64,000 bases of DNA from contig NC_003279.8 of assembly GCF_000002985.6 (NCBI RefSeq), positions 10,416,001 through 10,480,000 on the forward strand, in the 5' to 3' direction. Made by a program: the position numbers and the translations under genes. The stretch is from Caenorhabditis elegans (lineage: Eukaryota; Nematoda; Chromadorea; Rhabditida; Rhabditidae). The first letter of the stretch is position 1. Every line of letters starts with the position of its first letter. Below the pieces are notes generated by a model that saw only the letters and a program-made list of their open reading frames with translations, was not told the DNA's origin and did no database searches. Positions 1-13,026 of the stretch are shown here, in pieces.

Positions 1-1958
1 TTGCCAGAATTGAAATTTCCGGCAAATCGGCAAATTGACGGAATTGAAATTTCCCGATTTGCCGTAATTGAAAATTTCCGGCAAATCGGCAAACCGGCAA
101 CTTGCCGGAATTGAAATTTCCCGATTTGCCGTAATTGAAAATTTCCGGCAAATCGGCAAACCGGCAACTTGCCGGAATTGAAATTTCCCGATTTGCCGGA
201 ATTGAAACTTCCGGCAAATCGGCAAACCGACAGCTTGCCGGAATTGAAATTTCCCGATTTGCCGAAATTGAAATTTCCGGCAAATCGGCAAACCGGCAAA
301 GTGCCGAATTTGTCGAAATTGAAAATTTCCAGCAAATCGGCAAATCGGCAAGTTGCCAGAATTGAAATTTCCGGCAAATCGGTAAATTGACGGAATTGAA
401 ATTTCCAGCAAATCGGCAAATCGGCAAATTGCCAGAATTGAAATTTCCGGCAAATCGGCAAATTGACGGAATTGAAATTTCCCGATTTGCCGTAATTGAA
501 AATTTCCGGCAAATCGGCAGAACGCAACTTGCCAGAATTGAAATTTCCGGCAAATCGGCAAACCGGCAGCTTGCCGGAATTGAAATTTCCCGATTTGCCG
601 TAATTGAAAATTTCCGGCAAATCGGCAAACCGGCAGCTTACCGGAATTGAAATTTCCCGATTTGCCAGAATTGAAATTTCCAGCAAATCGGCAAATCGGC
701 AAATTGCCAGAATTGAAATTTCCGGCAAATCGGCAAATTGACGGAATTGAAATTTCCCGATTTGCCGTAATTGAAAATTTCCGGCAAATCGGCAAACCGG
801 CAACTTGCCGGAATTGAAATTTCTGGCAAATCGGCAGACAGGCAAAATGCCGAACTTGTCGAAATTGATAATTTCCAGCAAATCGACAAATCGGCAAATT
901 GCCAGAATTGAAATTTCCGGCAAATCGGCAGACAGGCGAAATGCCGAACTTGTCGAAATTGATAATTTCCAGCAAATCGGCAAATCGGCAAATTGACGGA
1001 ATTGAAATTTCCCGATTTGCCGTAATTGAAAATTTCCGGCAAATCGGCAAACCGGCAGCTTGCCGGAATTGAAATTTCCCGATTTACCAGAATTGAAATT
1101 TCCGGCAAATCGGCAAATTGACGGAATTGAAATTTCCGGCAAATCGGCAAATTGACGGAATTGAAATTTCCCGATTTGCCGTAATTGAAAATTTCCGGCA
1201 AATCGGCAAACCGGCAGCTTGCCGGAATTGAAATTTCCCGATTTGCCAGAATTGAAATTTCCGGCAAATCGGCAAACCGGCAGCTTGCCGGAATTGAAAT
1301 TTCCCGATTTGCCGTAATTGAAAATTTCCGGCAAATCGGCAAACCGGCAGCTTACCGGAATTGAAATTTCCCGATTTGCCAGAATTGAAATTTCCGGCAA
1401 ATCGGCAGCTTGCCGGGATTGAAATTTCCCGATTTGCCAGAATTGAAACTTCCGGCAAATCGGCAAACCGGCAGCTTGCCGGGATTGAAATTTCCCGATT
1501 TGCCGTAATTGAAAATTTCCGGCAAATCGGCAAACCGGCAACTTGCCGGAATTGAAATTTCTGGCAAATCGGCAGACAGGCAAAATGCCGAACTTGTCGA
1601 AATTGATAATTTCCAGCAAATCGGCAAATCGGCAAATTGCCAGAATTGAAATTTCCGGCAAATCGGCAAATTGACGGAATTGAAATTTCCCGATTTGCCG
1701 TAATTGAAAATTTCCGGCAAATCGGCAAACCGGCAACTTGCCGGAATTGAAATTTCTGGCAAATCGGCAGACAGGCAAAATGCCGAACTTGTCGAAATTG
1801 ATAATTTCCAGCAAATCGACAAATCGGCAAATTGCCAGAATTGAAATTTCCGGCAAATCGGCAGACAGGCAAAATGCCGAACTTGTCGAAATTGATAATT
1901 TCCAGCAAATCGACAAATCGGCAAATTGCCAGAATTGAAATTTCCGGCAAATCGGCAC
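1..1958. repeat. Satellite-like tandem array of AATTGAAA-TTTCC units
   Basis: The stretch is built from three kinds of subunit of about 24, 34 and 43 bp. Each begins AATTGAAATTTCC or AATTGAAAATTTCC and continues with runs of GGCAAATCGG or its inverse CGATTTGCCG. Subunits alternate in a loose higher-order pattern of roughly 67 bp. Because GGCAAATCGGCAA and TTGCCGATTTGCC both occur, the array can pair with itself. It is open at the left window edge, so its full length is unknown. Long open frames on both strands are by-products of low stop-codon content. A diverged scrap of the same motif lies at about 2132-2185. Confidence 0.93.
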
Positions 1959-2487
1959 TTTTTTTTTGGTAAATTCAGAATTTAACTTTCAAAATTGTAC
2001 GCATCCTATCAATGTTACTATATCTATTTTGAAAAATAAGCTAATTCTATGAAAATATCGAGAAAAATCTGAGAAAATTTCCAAAAAGGCAGTTTGAAGT
2101 GTTTCCGTCTGATAAAATATCCCTCTAAACATTTCCGGCAAACGTCAAATCGGCAAATTGCCAATTTGTCGAACTGCAATTGCCGCCCACCCCTGATTCA
2201 TATTTTCAAAGTGGTTGGAGCAATGTCATGAACGACTGCTAAAACACTGTATTTAATGATTGAATTTGGCAAAAAACTGCCAATAAATATACTATAAATA
2301 ATTGAGGTATGGTGGACAGCATTCGGAGGGGGCCAAAAGATGGGGGCTATATAAAACATGAAAACTTTGCAATAAATTTACTCGGGGGGAAAAATAATAA
2401 ATAAGTTATGCGGGGGGGGGTGCAAAAATTCACAGGAAAATAGTGGGGGAGATTGGTGGCGATGGTGGGAGATTGATTGGCAGTCAA
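1959..2487. other. Non-coding interval, 3' flank of the MAP1-like gene
   Basis: There is no convincing gene here. The interval holds a diverged scrap of the neighbouring satellite motif (about 2132-2185), a poly-G tract near 2410, and presumably the 3' UTR of the minus-strand gene that stops at 2488. Confidence 0.6.
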
Positions 2488-5400
2488 TTAAAGCAAATCG
2501 ACTCTGGCCAAATCATACTCAACGACTCCGGCGTCCGAGCTCACTGTCGTCCGCTGCTTCTCCACGGGCATTGAAAACTGCAGATGATTCGCGGCGAATT
2601 GCTCCTCGTTCTTCTGGCGGAAATCGTGCAGCATCGGAGAGGAATGTGTTGGGATCACGTTGCATGGATGAGCTGAAAAATAATTTATAAAACTTGCCAA
2701 ATTTGAGAATGAGCTTACCACGATCACACCATGTTTGCTTTCCTCTGAGAATCGACTGCAGCTGCTCTCCGGAGATTTCCTTCGACGCGAGGATCACATT
2801 TCTCGAGCGCACCTTTGAGATGAACTCTTGCAGACCGTCTGCTTCAACGGAGGTCTCCAATTTCTCGTTCCTTGGCACTGTGACCACGTCGAAATAGTAT
2901 GGACGCGCGAATTTGACTGGCTTCGCTGAGGCGACGGATCCTGGAGCAGCTGGCATGTGGAGATTTTCTGGATGAGAGGCATCGATCTGGAAAATTAAAT
3001 TTTACATTGAAATTAAATATATTTTCTAATGTTTTCGGTGAAAATACATGTAATTACTCTTGAAATTCTTTTTCAAGAATAAATACACAGATTCCCTCCA
3101 TGATCAGGCTTGATCAGTTAGGAATGATTTTAAAGAATGTGAGTTTTTGGAAATTGTTCCTTTTTGTACAAATTTTCATTTTTTTTTGTTCCTCATAGAA
3201 ATCACAATTTTTCAATTTACGTTCAAAATATCGGTTAATCCTAACAGAAAACGGTTTTTCTGAACTTTTAAACATATTAAACTACCTGTTCACTCTCCTG
3301 TGCACATGCATTGAGTACAGCATCCAATGCTGGATCAGTCTTCTCGTACTTTACAGCAGCTCCATTCTCAATCACATTGGAGTGCGACTGCATCAAATCA
3401 TGCTTCGGAATCTTGATTCCTCCATTTTGTGCTGCATGTGCTTGTTCCCCGTGGCCGTTCGTTTCCGATCCGTTCGAGGTAACAATGCTGCTGGCAAGTG
3501 CACTGGTGAATGGCAGAGTGGCGTCCTCAATCATCTGATTGCTCAGCTTTCGCACATACTCATCCGTCTTCTCGTCGAGAGCCAGATTCTGAAGTTCTGC
3601 CGACAACTGAGTGACTTCTCCAACGGCCTTGGCAAGATCCGCTGCAACTTCAGCGCTGTTAGTATCCATGCTGATGTCAACTAATTTGGACACATCTTCA
3701 TTGAATTCGGCAAGAGTGCCATCGTCACGTGGAGCTTGGGGGATCAGTGGTTCCTGAAAATTAAATAATTTTGAAAATTGAGAGTGAAATTTGAAAATTT
3801 CAAGCATTTTTTGGATAGAAAAGTGAGTTCATTTGCATGCTGAAAAATAACAATTTTGGGATATTTTACCTCAAACCCAGGAGCAATCTTCTCCAGTTCA
3901 TCATCCAACTTCACAAGACCATCATTTGGTCCCTTTGGTGATGGAGGAATGAATGGAACAGCAGCAACAATGTTCGGGAGCTCTGGATCAGGAGTAGCGA
4001 TGATCAAATCACCACTTGGCACAACTGGTGCAGATGGGTCGGGGTGTGATGGCTTCAGTGGATCGAAATCGTCCAGCTCGACTGGATCCGGCTTCTTGAA
4101 AGCATCGACTGGCTCTGAAATCCTGTCTTCCCCGGAACCGCCAGCAACATTCGTCTCTGGACGTGGCTCTGGCTTCTTGAACGCGTCAACTGGTGGCGGA
4201 ATTTCGTCTTCGACGTCAGCCAGATTTGCGACATCATCGACTTCATGTGGAGCCTGAAATATACCGATTCACCATGACAATACCACAATATTAATACAAA
4301 AATCTAATTACACAGACATCAACGACATAGAAATGCATCAAAAACTAGATATATTCAGTGAAAAATTGAAATATATTTTCGGTTTCTGTGTCAAAAGTTC
4401 TTATCACCTTCGCCAAGTCCTCGGCGTCAACTATCGGTTCCTTTGGATGCGTGGCTCGAGCCTCTTCAAGACGTGGTGGTTCCGGTGTTGGTGGAATCAC
4501 GACAATATCCATTGGAGCCGATCCTTGGTTGAAATCTTCTGGAAACAGCGAGTCGTCGAGAACGATGGTGACGTCGTTCGGATCCTGAAATGAAACACAC
4601 CACTGCTAAGCGAAAAAGGAAAAGCAGAGGACTAGAGATCTACCGATCGGAATGAAAGAAATCAACTTACCCTTCGAGAAGCTTCTGGAGCTGTAGCTGG
4701 AGCCGATGATGTCGAAGCTGGAGCTGTAGCTTTTGGAGCTGAGACCGCCGAAGCAGGCTTCGATGGAGCGGCTCTTTGAACTTTGCCAGCGACTTTCTTC
4801 TGAGCGATAGGCTCGGCCTTGGGTGCCTTCGCAGGGGCTCCTCTTGGTGGCGCTGGTGCAGATCTCGCTGGAATTGGAGCTCTAGTCGGAGCCTTCGATG
4901 CTGGAGCGGCCTTCGGTGGTGCAGTTGCTCTCGGTGGAACGGCAGTTCTGGTAGCAGGAGTTGCACTTCGTGTAGTCGTCGGACGAGCTGGGCCTGCTGG
5001 AGCACGAGAAGTCAACGCTCTGGGGGCACTGACTGCAGGGACTGCTGGACGAGTTCTTGCGGCGCCGGTTGTAGATGCAGATCTAGTAGACGGTTTCCCG
5101 GCAACAGGTCGTGGAACGGCAGGAGCAGGAATACCCAACAACGCATCCTTCGACTTCACGGTGGGCGCGTTGAGGAATGGAAGTGATTTCGCTGCCTTGT
5201 CGAGCGATTGTTGGATCCTCGCAAGTGAGCTCGTCCCCGAAATAAGCACTCTGACCGCCGATTGATCCGTCATCGCAGGCCTCCAGAGCAGGACGCCGAT
5301 GGTTCCATTCTCAGCGGCCGCCTTCTCCACTTCTGCCTCGTTTCCTCCTGCCAACGCCTTTGTGATCATATCGGAGTCTTTGACGTCTCCAGCCAGAATA

Positions 5401-5858
5401 TACATGGAGAGAACTCCTTTTGCAGCAGACTGGTATATGATGTGTGCCGGATATTTCGGGTTGAACAGTGGCGGTGCAACGGAGAGAAGCTTCGAGTTCG
5501 CTTCTTGAATTGCTTTGGCAATCTCTCCACTGCTTCCCGGCTTGGCAGTCTTGAACGGCTTCGTGTTGGTGAACACCGGCAACGGTTTTCCCTGAAAAAG
5601 TAGATTATCAAAATTTTCATTAAAAATTCTACAAACCTGTTCCAACAGAGCAGACGTGGTTCCAAGATTTCCCAGCGTCGGAGCGGCGAGCAGAACGGCA
5701 GAGACGTCCCTGACGTGAGCCACAAATCCCGGGTTCTTTTCGGCGAACCCCCCATCGAGAATGTAGACGCCGTCGAAATCAAACAGGGCGGCCGTGTTGG
5801 CCGCACCGCCCAAGACGTAGATGCACGCCTTTGACGACATGATATATTCCTCCGGCAT
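2488..5858 (-). CDS. MAP1-family microtubule-associated protein (maph-1 type)
   Basis: Exons on the minus strand: 5858-5637, 5591-4671, 4584-4408, 4253-3870, 3753-3286, 2986-2719 and 2672-2488. All junctions are GT-AG and keep phase, and the first intron is only 45 bp. The N-terminal ~130 residues (VLGGAANTAALFDFDGVYIL and on) resemble the conserved N-terminal domain of MAP1A/B/S. The middle is a long Ala/Pro/Thr/Lys-rich basic linker, as in microtubule-binding regions. The C-terminus, from KFARPYYFDVVTVPRN through VIPTHSS to the end, matches the MAP1 light-chain domain. The protein should bind and stabilise microtubules. The start ATG directly follows a TTTTTTCCAG acceptor, so it may be trans-spliced there, or an upstream exon may exist; vertebrate homologues have more sequence before this point. 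It belongs to the worm maph-1 family, but I cannot say which member. Confidence 0.88.
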
Positions 5859-7186
5859 CTGGAAAAAATGTTCTTTTCAAGAGTTTTAAACGCGTATACG
5901 TATAAAATGAAAGACAACGCTGAAGGATTAAATTATGGCGAATTTTATGCCAAAATAATTACAAAAACCCTAATTTCGGAGTTTTTCGCGCTTTTCTGTA
6001 GACTTAAGTTCATTTTTCAACCATATTAGCGACTAAAAATGTTCAAAAACTAATCAAAAATGTGAAATAAACGACAAAATTATAGGGAAAATGCAAAAGC
6101 TTCTTGGCTGCTGACAAAATTGAAGATTTTTAGGATTTACAAAAAAAAAAAGGTTTCAGTGGGCGGTGCCAACTCGCAACCACCGCACGCTCATTTCGCA
6201 AGCCTCGCACGTTTTTTCGGTGATCTTTTTAAATACCTTTTTTCAAGAAAAAACGAGCGAGAATAAACAAATAAACAAATAAACAAAAACGAGAGAGAAA
6301 AACACGAATGAGCTCTCTCGCCGCCTTATATAGCGCGGTGAGAGACGCAGAGAATGCAGTTAAATCAGAATACGACCGCTGCCGCCGTGGGTCAAGATCA
6401 CTAGTGATATCAGTCTCTTCCTTGTTTGATCTACCAGTAGAAGGGCTGAGCGCCTGCGATTGGCGGATTTTTTTCATTTTTAACTTTTTCAATGTCGCTG
6501 AATCAATACGCCACTTCTATTGGAAGCTAGTATTTCTGGTTATTTTTAGATTAGGTTTGAGTCTTGTAGTGCTCCAAAAAATCAAAATCTTTTAAAATAC
6601 ACTTAGTCATCATTCCGATAATATCGATGTTGTCAATTATTTCGCTTCTGTTCATTACGTTCCATGATATTTCGATTTTTCATCAATTGATTTTGGAAGA
6701 GAAAACACTACTGCTCCATATTCTAAACGAAGGCGTACGAAAGTTTTATATGTATAAGAATATCGCTAGTTTCAGATTGGAGGAAAGTACATTTAACAAG
6801 GGATCAAAATTCTCTTATCCGCAATAGTCTACAAAAAACAGATTTTTCAGGAATTCCGAAATATTCTGCCTGCCAACAAAATAATACTATGTTATGTTAA
6901 CAAGATGCTTCATTTCATGTTTCAAATAAAGATCACAATTAATCCATCATTTAGAAGTCATCTTTTGATTTTTCCGTAGTACCTAAAAGATGTATTAAAG
7001 TTTTAATTTAAGAGTAAGTTTACTTGAATTTGATGGCCGAATTCATAAAGTTGTTTTGAGACGTTGCTTCTTCTCTTGCAATTTTGTAGGTTTCCTAAAA
7101 TTTGTTTTCGTTTTGGTATTGTTTAGTTTTAATTTGAGACTCGTCAATTTTACAATAATACATTTTGATGGAAATATGACCTAAAA
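5859..7186. promoter_or_regulatory. Intergenic interval upstream of the MAP1-like gene
   Basis: This 1.3 kb separates the 5' end of the MAP1-like gene from the 3' end of the GPCR-like gene. It contains an (AAATAAAC)n-like tract near 6265-6290, a TATATA stretch near 6329 and a locally GC-richer block at about 6150-6420. Short open frames are present but lack splice or homology support. The block probably contains the promoter of the minus-strand gene. Confidence 0.45.
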
Positions 7187-10100
7187 TTATTCTGATTGAC
7201 TTTTCAAAATTGAAAGTACTGGGTTTCTTTTCAAAACTCTAGCTTCAAAGGAAATACCCTTCAGGCTACGAAAATATAATACCTTATCAATTTCATTATT
7301 AAATCTCTTTCTGTCAATATCATCAGCATCATCATAGTACTCTTCTGGTTTGAAAACATCGATTCCGGGGACTAGCATAAATTTGGTCACTCTTGCAGTT
7401 CCATCCTCTTTTTCTGCACATAGAGTCACAACTTCACTCTTTGCATTGGTTCCCAATAAATCATTTCTTGGTGGTCGTTCAGCGACTGATTTCACAAATT
7501 CCGCAAATGTTTCTTGGAGTTGTTCTTTTTGAAATTGAGTTCCAGCCAAATCATGATGCTTCTTTATCTCAGTTCGCAGAATTTCCAGTAAACCAGCAGA
7601 GACATCCAGTCCTGCTTCCAATTTCTGATTGAGAATCAAATCCCATTTGTGATGTAGGAATAATCTTTTATTCAATGGAAGCATTTGTTGTTTCATTATT
7701 TCTTGTTGTTCTTTTGGAAGCTTTTGAATTTCTTTCACTTCCTCACGAGTCCACATGGAAATCGGATCATAGGATGGAGCAAATCGAGCAGGAAACTTTT
7801 TCATCGCGAGCCATAGAATAGAGGACCAACACTAAATAATGGTATAGTATCATTTAGGGATTTCATGACTATGTTCTACTCGACGTATGTACTACGCCTG
7901 CCTACAAGGTACGCCTGCCTACAAGGCGATCAATGCCGTTTTGCGCAAATATGCCTTCCAGGCGATCTATCTTTGTTTGCTAACACGACCTACGCCGGTC
8001 TTCCTGCTTACATTCTAGGTGACCTGAGCATGCCTACTTGCCTACCTACACCTTCAAGGCGACTCAAACCTGAGTGTAGAGACAAAAGAGTCTGGAACAA
8101 CTTACATTTGGATCCGTGTAGAGTCCTTGGACAAAACTGAATACTCCATAAATGATTCCCACGAGTGTGAGAACCCTGAAATATTGACTTTTGAGAATTG
8201 AATTCATTGGAACCTCACCATCCATAAATTCCTTTGCTCCGTTTATCCGCGGCTAGAATGGTCAGGAGCCACGTTGCAGACAGAAGAGAAACTCCAATAA
8301 AACATAAAACTGTATTTCTTCGGCACTTTTCGGCAACCCAACCATCAATGACTCCCTCCTTATGTTCGATTCGTTGTCGAATTTTCAGATTGTACAAGGG
8401 ACGGCGACTGAAATTATATATGGTTGTCCATGCTTTCATATGTGAAATTTCATATCAAAGCTTCCAATTTTTCGCCGAAAATTAGGATTATTTTTTCAGC
8501 TTCAAACAAGTTTCAGATACCAATTTTTGATAAAACTAGAAGCCAAACCGAGATATTGTTTAGCTATAAATATGATTTTCTAATTTATTTCACCGTATTC
8601 AACCAAACATTTCACATAAAGCCAACGGCAACAATAACTGTGTTTGTTAAAGTTCTAGGTGCATTAATATAGTTCACTTTTTTTTTACTTTTTGATTAAA
8701 ACACTGGATTCTGCAAATGTTGCCGTAGAGACAACAATACAAAGAACAATCCATATTGCTGATAACCAAACTGAAGTTGTTTCATTGCAAATCACACCAA
8801 CGCATGTCCATGTTGAAGGAAGTTGATTCCAGTCTGTTATCAATTATTGAAATTTGGAGAAAGCCTCTAAAAATCTTACTTGATTGAAAAAGGACACCCA
8901 GTGCTACTGCCAATAAAAGCAATGGTACAACCATTCGTGGAGCAACCATTATACCCCATGCTCTTCTACATTCAAAATCTCGTTCCCATTCATTTAGATG
9001 AACACATCGAACCACTTGATTTGCATTATATCCTTCTAGCATCCACTGGATCATTGCTGGAATTTTTTGTGGTTTTTTGTTAGGTTTCGTAGAACACCGA
9101 AAAAAAAATTGGAAATTTTTCAAAATTGAAACGTTTCCGAAAAAAAAAAATGAAATTTTAGATTTTTTTCGAAAATCACAAGAGAAAAATTTACAAAAAT
9201 AATTGCTCCAAAATTTTTCAAAAATAAAAAATTTGTAAAGTCAACAAACAACAAACAAAACATTTTCTATTACTTTTTGAAAATAATTTGAAAAAAATGA
9301 ATAGATTTTTCGATTTTCAGGAAAAAAACAGAATCTTCGACCCATCAATATTTCATCGAAATATCATTATGAACTTTTACCGCACCCTGTACAGTAATCC
9401 CACAGTACACCTCCAACCTTCACAAGAAAAGTTACCTCCAATGAAACAAAAATGTATAACGATAAAGAACATCCGACACGTGGCTTGTGAGATTTTGAAC
9501 ATATACGGATCGTTGAAAAAGAGTACGCAGGATGTGCCGAGAGTCAATAAAAATGATCGAGCCGTTTGATGAGTTTCTTGTGGATCCTGAACTTAGTCTT
9601 GGTAAAATAACATAGATTAAATTATCCCATACATCTTCTCCATTCGACAAGTAAATTTTTCCAACAGATTTAACACCGATCAGGAGCACTGTCGAAGAAC
9701 AGGACACGAGAGAATTGATAGTCGGAGAATCGAAAATATAATTTCCAAAACGAGTGAAAAATGAGTCAGTTGTATTTGTGACTCGATCCTTATTCACTTC
9801 ACAATGTTCGCCCTCGTATCCCCAGTAACAGTCACATTTCACATCTTCTACGTAATCATAACACTTTCCATGACCATTACATGTAGTTGGAGTGCAAGCA
9901 TCAGGAGTGTACCAGCAGGTGCTCATCTGAAACATTGAACAGTTACCAAAAATAGCTTCTTTTTTATCTTGAAAATACTAAATAGTTGATGTAATTCGTT
10001 AAACTTTGAAAACAACAGCTACAGTGTCTGCCAATAGTAAATGCGTTTTGGTGTCACACTTTTCAATTGAACGTAACTCAAAAACTAATAAATTTTGCAA

Positions 10101-13026
10101 AAAGGCTTCAACTAACAAACTATTGCTCAAAACTTTGCCTATATTTTTGCAGTTATCAAATGGTTATCGCCTCCACTCCGGAAAAAGTTGGAGCGGCTGA
10201 CGTCTTGCGGGTTCAGTTTTGTCACTGGACCGTTTCAAGAGAAATCGTCAAAAATTAGCTCGTAACATGTCAGCCGCTCCACCTTTTTTTTTTGAAACGG
10301 AGCAGGTAATTATTTGTAAACTGGAAAAATTTAGAAACATTTATGGTTAACGATTTATCTGTTGACGATTTTTGCAACACTTATTAGTTATTCTAAACTT
10401 TTGAAAAATCTCCAAAACCCAAAAAACTGATATGTATGTATAATACTTTTGGTTTTTTTGAACCACAGAAAATTTGCAAGACAAAAAAAATGCAAAGTAC
10501 ACGTATAACTTACAGAATATTTAGGCTTGCAATGACATTGATAGGCATAATTTCCATCTGCATCAACTGTTGTCTCACAGAAGTCAGTTCCACGAGTAAA
10601 ACACATAGCGCAACTAGAGACAAAATCAGACGTTGTATTTGCAAGCTTCTGAGCAACACCTTCTGCTGCAAAATGTACTAGAATTGTGTGATATGCTCAC
10701 TCGGTGTGTTCACCTGCACAACTGATAGTTGTTGGACTTGGCATTATATTTCCACGTGTTCCACATGAGACAGTTGTAATTGATTTTGTGTAGGAGCATG
10801 TTAGGCTGAAAATGTTTGGTTTAAAAATTTGTTTTTTATAAAATAATTTTTGATAAAATTAAACCTTGCAGTGGAAGTAGTATCAATTGTTTCTTTTGAT
10901 GAAGAGAGAATTGAGTTGAGTTCGAGGATGTTTAGAGCAGTTTCCACGTAGCATTTGGATATGTTACAGTATTCTGAAATTTTCTCAATTATTAAACACA
11001 TACCTAGGTACAGCTGTTAATGTTGAAATTTTCTAGAAACCCACGTGGAAGAACACATATCGCTGAAACATTCGTCGTAGTGTCAGATATCCCCACTGTC
11101 ATTGCAATTGGAGATGTCATGGCTGTTAATTGGGTAATATCAAGTACTTGAGCTTTTTTGTTGAGCCGCTCTTGCACAGATCCTCCTCCGTTTGCAAAAT
11201 AGAACGACGTGGATTGAATTGATGAACTTTTTGAGCGAAGAGTTTGAAGATCATTGAGATCTCGAAGATTCTCAAGAAAGATCAGGTTCCGAAGATTGAC
11301 TGTTTGGCAGTAAGAAAGAGCTGATTGATAGGACTTGATGTCAGATAGTTCGGCAAAGTAGTAGCACATTGTTTCACCTGCAACATATCCATCAGGACAT
11401 TGCACCGAACAAGATGGATCTCTAGTGGTGGATATCACAGTCGTGGTGGTAGAAGAATCTGGAGTTTCTGAAGACGAGGTGGAATATGGAGTGCTTGAAG
11501 TTGAAGCTGTAGACTGGGTAGATGACAAAGATGAACTTATTTTAGAAGTAGTAGTACTTGAAATTATATCTTCAGCTTTTGCGTGCTCAGTCCAAGGTGC
11601 AGTTGACGAATCTGTGTTTTTTGACGATGTCGAAGGCTGTGAGGTGGAGCTGGAACTAGTAGATCCTGATGAAGCAGGAGATGAAGATTTTACGGTACTG
11701 CTTGCGAGGGTTGCTGAAGTCGAATGAATTGGAGTTTGGCTTGAAGTTGCAGTGGATTTTGCTGTGGAGAATGTTGTATTATCCTGTATTGCAGTACTTG
11801 ATGATGTCGGTGATACGGTGGTTGACTCAGTTCTTGTTGAAATGTAGGTTGATTTTTGATAGAAAACGAAACATCTCGGAAAACTGAAAATAAAAGAGAA
11901 CATAAGAAAAAATTAATGGAAAATAAATCTCTGAAACCCCTGAATTGCGGCATCGCAAATTTCAGCGAGCAATTTTTCTGTCGTTTCAGTAGCTCAAATA
12001 ATGTTTAGTGTACAGTAGCACTACCTGACTGTGCTAGAAGATAATCCTTTCTGTGTTGAAATCTTAATTGTGGGTGTCATAGGTGGTGAGGAGGGAGATG
12101 AGCTTTTGATTGTTGGGGACATTGAGCTAGATCTACAATTTCAGAGATTTAATTTCTGGATCATAAAGCTTTCAGTCTGAATTGGCATTACTTTTCTGTG
12201 CTTGAAATCGTCGATGTCCGAGTTGTGTTCAAATCACCAATAGTGGATGTTGTGGAGCCTTTGGCAGATGTTGAACTTGGTTGAGTTGAAGTAGATGGGG
12301 TTGACGGCAAGGATGTAGAGTGAGAGGATTGTGTAGCCAGTGGCACCTTAGAGAAAGTTGAAGTGACTTCAGAAGTTCCAGATGAGTTTCCAGTTGTTCT
12401 ACTTGAGATTTCTTTGGTGGAGCTGGTGATGGAGCTAGATGAGACCGTAATCGTAGCAGAAGTTGTTTCAAGATCTTTGTTGGATGTGGTGCTCGAAACC
12501 AAACTTTTGCTTGTTGGTAAGCTCTGCGAAGTAGATGACGATGATCTAGTGGACGTTTCATTTTTGGTCACAGTGGAAATTGAACTCCGCTTGGAAGATC
12601 CTACTGTCGTTGACGTTCCAAGACATGATGTTGAACATGTCGAACATCCACACAGAACTTCTTCCAATGTTTCACATTGCCCGCTTTTAGTATTTTTTAA
12701 TATATCGGACATAGTAGTGTTTTCTGCTGAAACACTTGTGAAAGTTGGGAGGAAAAAAAATTGTATTTTAGGAACTGCTAGATAAAAGATTACATGTATG
12801 TTTAGCCGTATTGTCCGATTTTTTTAAACTTAAATTATAACATTGAAGTATTGAAAAAATATTTGCTCTAAGACAACTTACGGAGCACAATATCAGAAGG
12901 TGTTGTTGTAGGAGTAGAAGGTTCAATTGGAATCGTATTCGTTGACATTCGATCAGTACTTTCTAGTTTTCCAAAGAAAACCAGCAAAATAATAGGAAAC
13001 ATGGAGAAAATATATTTGTTCCGCAT
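7187..13026 (-). CDS. Putative adhesion-GPCR-like protein: mucin / CTLD-like / EGF ectodomain plus 7 TM
   Basis: Exons: 13026-12882, 12726-12192, 12132-12025, 11883-11045, 10973-10865, 10805-10714, 10665-10514, 9926-9633, 9586-9436, 9056-8880, 8833-8689, 8407-8219, 8175-8106 and 7831-7187, about 1,216 residues. Phases agree throughout. The order is: signal peptide (MRNKYIFSMFPIILLVFFG); Ser/Thr-rich mucin-like region to about residue 415; a C-type-lectin-like segment (CPDGYVAGETMCYYF) at about 417-540; a Cys-rich segment; and an EGF module (CNGHGKC...CDCYWGYEGEHC) at about 665-705. Seven hydrophobic segments follow at about 730, 770, 800, 850, 890, 955 and 980. A Cys before TM3 (QATCRMFF) and one in the loop before TM5 (TWTCVGVIC) could form the usual disulfide. 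TM3 (IQWMLEGYNAN) and TM6-7 (SATWLLTIL, VFSFVQGLYTD) resemble adhesion receptors. The last exon gives a cytoplasmic tail of about 210 residues. No GPS/GAIN motif is visible. The weakest junction is exon 4 to 5. The symbol is unknown to me. Confidence 0.75.
7870..8075. repeat. Intronic repeat rich in GCCTGCCTAC and CAAGGCGA motifs
   Basis: Inside the last intron of the GPCR-like gene, variants of CTACGCCTGCCTACAAGG and CAAGGCGATC recur several times between about 7885 and 8065. Similar CCTAC-type words appear near 14693-14725 and 19390-19410, so this is probably a dispersed repeat rather than coding sequence. The open frame across it is not supported by splice signals. Confidence 0.55.

Noticed and set aside
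135-1950. Several long open frames on both strands in the first 2 kb.
   Set aside because: They translate a short repeat in every frame (KFPANRQ, FADLPE and the like) and follow the satellite units; there are no splice or start signals.
6308-6595. A plus-strand frame of 95 codons starting MSSLAALYSAV.
   Set aside because: No splice, poly(A) or family support; it lies in the likely promoter of the MAP1-like gene.
11425-11727. A plus-strand acidic open frame (100 residues).
   Set aside because: It is the antisense of the Ser/Thr-rich mucin region of the GPCR-like gene.
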